Part shown: positions 61,331 through 64,000 of the stretch, in pieces
Layout of the letters: every line of letters starts with the position of its first letter
Numbering within the stretch: position 1 is the first letter of the stretch
Assembly (NCBI RefSeq): GCF_905475465.1
Contig: NC_062248.1
Location: 7,006,001 to 7,070,000, forward strand
From: Pieris napi
Lineage: Eukaryota > Arthropoda > Insecta > Lepidoptera > Pieridae
Direction of reading: 5' to 3'
Length of the DNA stretch: 64,000 bases
Notes under the pieces: model-generated
Told to the model about the DNA's origin: nothing
The model's database searches: none
The model's input: the letters and a program-made list of their open reading frames with translations, nothing else
Program-made: the position numbers and the translations under genes

Positions 61331-62265
61331 ACATTTACTGCCAGTTCTCAAAATGCTCTTTTTAATCGCCAAGTTGGCCGCCATTTTATGTTTTACACAA
61401 CGTTTGATAGGATCTGCAACCATTACACCATGTTCCACATGACATCTTAAGTAATAAATGCATCATGTTACAATTAAACCATACTTGCTATTCCATTTTT
61501 ATTATTCACATGACCGCTTTGTATCTTATCAAACTACCAAATTGAGTCTCACTCACTTATCGGAAAGAACCTTCAAAAACCTTATAAAAGGTTATTTAAA
61601 GATTGTGTTCGTTACCATGATTAAAATTTTATGTGACATGATGAACTTGTAGTGGTAGCAGACACAGTATCTTAAGTCTACGTTTTATAGTAAGGTCGCC
61701 AAAATTTTTGTATTTTTTAACACATTTTATCACGCCTAATTAATAGCGAGTATGTGTATAGCCTAGTTTGGTTTATAACATTTGTTATGTCAAATAACAA
61801 CGGTTATCTGCCGCGGTCACCGGAAGGAAGTGGCTGAGCCACTCCGTAACGGAGAGGCGACATATTGCTACGCTCGCTTGCTCATATTAAAATATGTCGA
61901 TCAATATTGACTTGTGAACCAAACGTTCATGGCATAAAGTACGTACTTGAGTTATGTATGCTTATGGTAATTACGCTAGAAGCGTGAATTTTTGAAGAGA
62001 AATTGATTTTTAATGAGGATACGAAATTTGTATTCAATAGAGATTTAGAAGTATACATTTTATAATAAACAGTTTTTCCATAGGTATTCAGGAATAATGT
62101 TTATATATATCTTTAATATATATTGCTATGTATTATAATATATATTAATAATGAACATTGTCTATTATTAAAAATCGTTTATCAGTTAGGGGACTCACAA
62201 TCGCACTTTAATAAAACAATTGGTATAACGTTGCGAAGGTTCTCGTATCACATAGACGTCCTTCG

Positions 62266-62506
62266 TTCCACAAATGAGCGTTTTTTAAGTCAGTTTTTGA
62301 GCGCACCACCACTATGTGGAACCAGCTGCCCACTGACGTATTTCCGAACCAATTCGGCTTAGGGTCCTTTAAGATAATAGCGTATCAATTGCTAAAAGGC
62401 CGGCAACGCACTTACGAGCTCTCTAGCATTGAGAGGCTGCGGTATCAATTAACATCGGGTGAGCCTCCTGCCCGTTTGCTCCATGTTCTATATAAAAATG
62501 TATAGA
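62266..62506 (+). mobile_element. CR1-like LINE 3' end
   Basis: The plus frame 62314-62505 reads MWNQLPTDVFPNQF, GSFKIIAYQLLKGRQRT and TSGEPPARL, the C-terminus of a CR1-like reverse transcriptase. It is the same family as 7535-7735, in opposite orientation. Confidence 0.75.
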
Positions 62507-62878
62507 CTATAGCTGCTCTGTCTTACGTTTAAAACGGTAACATTCTATCACAAGCCAGATACAAAGTAGCCGGTGGGAAGATGGTGAACTACAGGTCAGC
62601 GGTATTAAAACGAGAAAGATTCGACTGTGCGTTGCTCAAAGCATAGGTAGTCCGTATATATCGTATCTTACGTTTCGTAAATGCTCTGCATTTAAACAGT
62701 GATTTGTCAAGCCAACACGCACTTCCCATGCGATTTATAGTTGCGTGCATTTAATGAGCTAGCTTAGTTGTTTGTTCTGTGACTGATTGAATAAGGTGGA
62801 TTTGCTGAATTCGGAGTCACGATAAGCATACAATTCTATAGTCTACACTCTACATTATTAATAGTTAGGTAGGTAGTA

Positions 62879-62916
62879 TAATAGTTAAACTAAATTACAT
62901 TTTAGTTTAACTATTA
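62879..62916. repeat. perfect 16-bp inverted repeat with 6-base loop
   Basis: TAATAGTTAAACTAAA (62879-62894) pairs with TTTAGTTTAACTATTA (62901-62916) around TTACAT. It is an isolated hairpin in the CadN intron with no known function. Confidence 0.75.
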
Positions 62917-63006
62917 CTTAATATACTATTACTATTAATTAAATTAACGACTCTGAGTACAGTTAATTGTCTCCTAAGAAACATTCATGTCTTATTCGAT
63001 CTTATA

Positions 63007-63222
63007 TCTTTATATATATAATTCTTCTGTGAGTGTGTATGTCACTGAACTTCTCTCAAACGACTGGACCAATTTTGATGAAATTTTTTGTGTCAAGGGG
63101 ATCTGGGAATGGTTTAGATTCACAAATCAGCCCGCCAGATGGCGCTGCAGTCGGTACTTTCTTACTTTGCTTTACTAATTGCTTGAAATATCATGCAGGA
63201 CAACGTCTGTCGGGTTCACTAG
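63007..63222 (+). mobile_element. short non-autonomous Helitron with intact ends
   Basis: The element starts with TC after an A (63006) and ends CTAG before a T (63223), the A^T insertion rule of Helitrons. Near the 3' end GACAACGTCTGTCGGGTTCA gives a short hairpin-like stretch. Internal blocks CTGTGAGTGTGTATGTCACTG and AGATGGCGCTGCAGTCGGTA match a family very common in Lepidoptera. 216 bp, no coding capacity. Confidence 0.75.
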
Positions 63223-64000
63223 TATATATATAGAGTGTAAGAATAATAAATATATGTTAATAATCTTTATCATTTCTTTATAAGAAAACCCACCCATTCG
63301 GTCATAATTCAACGTTTCTTTCCATTATAATTTTATATCAAATAAAAAACCTTCTTAAAACACTTCTGAAATCATTTCCGGAAATTAAATTTATAAACGC
63401 GTCACTTCCACTTTTAATTTAAACCAGGGTTGCAGGCTAAGATTTTTGTAAATATTAAAAAGACTTGCAAACATCAACAAAAACCGAGTTTATTAAAGCC
63501 GGACAGATTTAGTAGAAATGCGGTTCATTTAGCCGTGCCTAAATCGTGATTTCATCTCAGTCAAAATACTCGATCTAAATATAAATGAAATACCGACCCA
63601 CTCCGCTAACTAATTTTACGCTCAGAGCTAGTAATATTTAAAAAATAGTTTCTACCACTATTGATTTTACATTTATTACGACTTTACTTTAATATTATAA
63701 TAATAAATATTAAAATTATGTTGGAAGTCCCGTTAAACTGTACACATTTATGCGTTTTCTTTAGGGTTCTTAAGGAAAGGTTTTCTTAGGTGGCGCCGGG
63801 AATTGACTTCGGGGCCGTCGGGTTAAATTGTAATTTGTAAGCGCCATGTGTGTAAATACCATGGAAAGAAAATATTACTACATAATATACATTATACATA
63901 GTAGTCGTTATTTTTTTAAAATAATAATGTGTTTGTTTATGTGAAGTTAAACCAGTCTTAATATATAAGATGAAAAAGCAGTTTTTACATTTAAAAACGG

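Larger units (their letters stand above)
50217..64000 (+). other. CadN intron, reaching past the window edge
   Basis: No second CadN exon was found: the expected KYTDNQRV and DVNDEPP-type sequence is absent in all frames. The intron is thus at least 13.8 kb. It contains decayed LINE, Helitron-like and DNA-transposon fragments listed separately, a possible antisense small ORF, a CGGCGCATATGCGCCG palindrome at 59984-59999 and a (CAAT)n repeat near 61208. The remaining long stretches (50217-53090, 57870-61200) show nothing that can be supported. Confidence 0.65.

Noticed and set aside
1..64000. CRISPR arrays, operons, riboswitches or other prokaryotic systems
   Set aside because: No spaced direct repeats and no compact gene clusters. 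All genes are insect-type with introns, so these do not apply.

Overview
This is a stretch of an AT-rich insect nuclear genome, almost certainly from a moth or butterfly (Lepidoptera). The gene structures are typical of insects: small exons, GT-AG introns and long AT-rich introns. The repeats also fit families that are common in Lepidoptera: a tRNA-derived SINE, CR1/jockey/RTE-type LINE 3' ends, short Helitron-like elements, MITEs and an intact BEL/Pao retrotransposon. No bacterial features are present. No organism name can be fixed from the sequence alone.

Layout. 1-2940: upstream flank with decayed retroelement pieces. 2945-20321 (+): the zinc-finger repressor spalt, whose 7 coding exons were rebuilt here from splice sites (1318 aa). 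20322-22511: convergent 3' flank. 22512-26351 (-): a rather divergent 26S proteasome lid subunit Rpn7/PSMD6 in 6 exons (382 aa). 26352-27468: a divergent promoter interval that carries a 542-bp MITE. 27469-29991 (+): an intronless nibbler/mut-7 type 3'-5' exonuclease. 30469-34503 (-): Rab geranylgeranyltransferase alpha subunit, 9 coding exons found and the first Met exon not found. 36832-38547 (+): a two-exon BTB plus two-C2H2-finger protein. 40063-46355 (+): a complete BEL/Pao LTR retrotransposon with matching 145-bp LTRs, a 5-bp target duplication and one open 1736-codon ORF. 46801-47569: a 5'-truncated CR1-like LINE. 47800-64000 (+): the 5' end of neural cadherin (CadN), with a probable GC-rich promoter, the first large coding exon (48920-50216), and then at least 13.8 kb of intron reaching the window edge. 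That intron holds transposon fragments and one possible small secreted protein ORF on the opposite strand.

The genes do not form one pathway. spalt and CadN are developmental genes with long introns that probably carry regulatory DNA. Between them lies a compact block of housekeeping genes arranged in head-to-head and tail-to-tail pairs (Rpn7/nbr, nbr/RabGGTA, RabGGTA/BTB-ZF). The points most worth a second look are: the young BEL/Pao copy; a symmetric 93-bp possible cassette exon that would split a spalt zinc finger and whose acceptor lies in an inverted repeat; the divergent Rpn7; the MITE between two divergent promoters; and the antisense small secreted ORF in the CadN intron. I saw no clear sign of a wholly new biological system.
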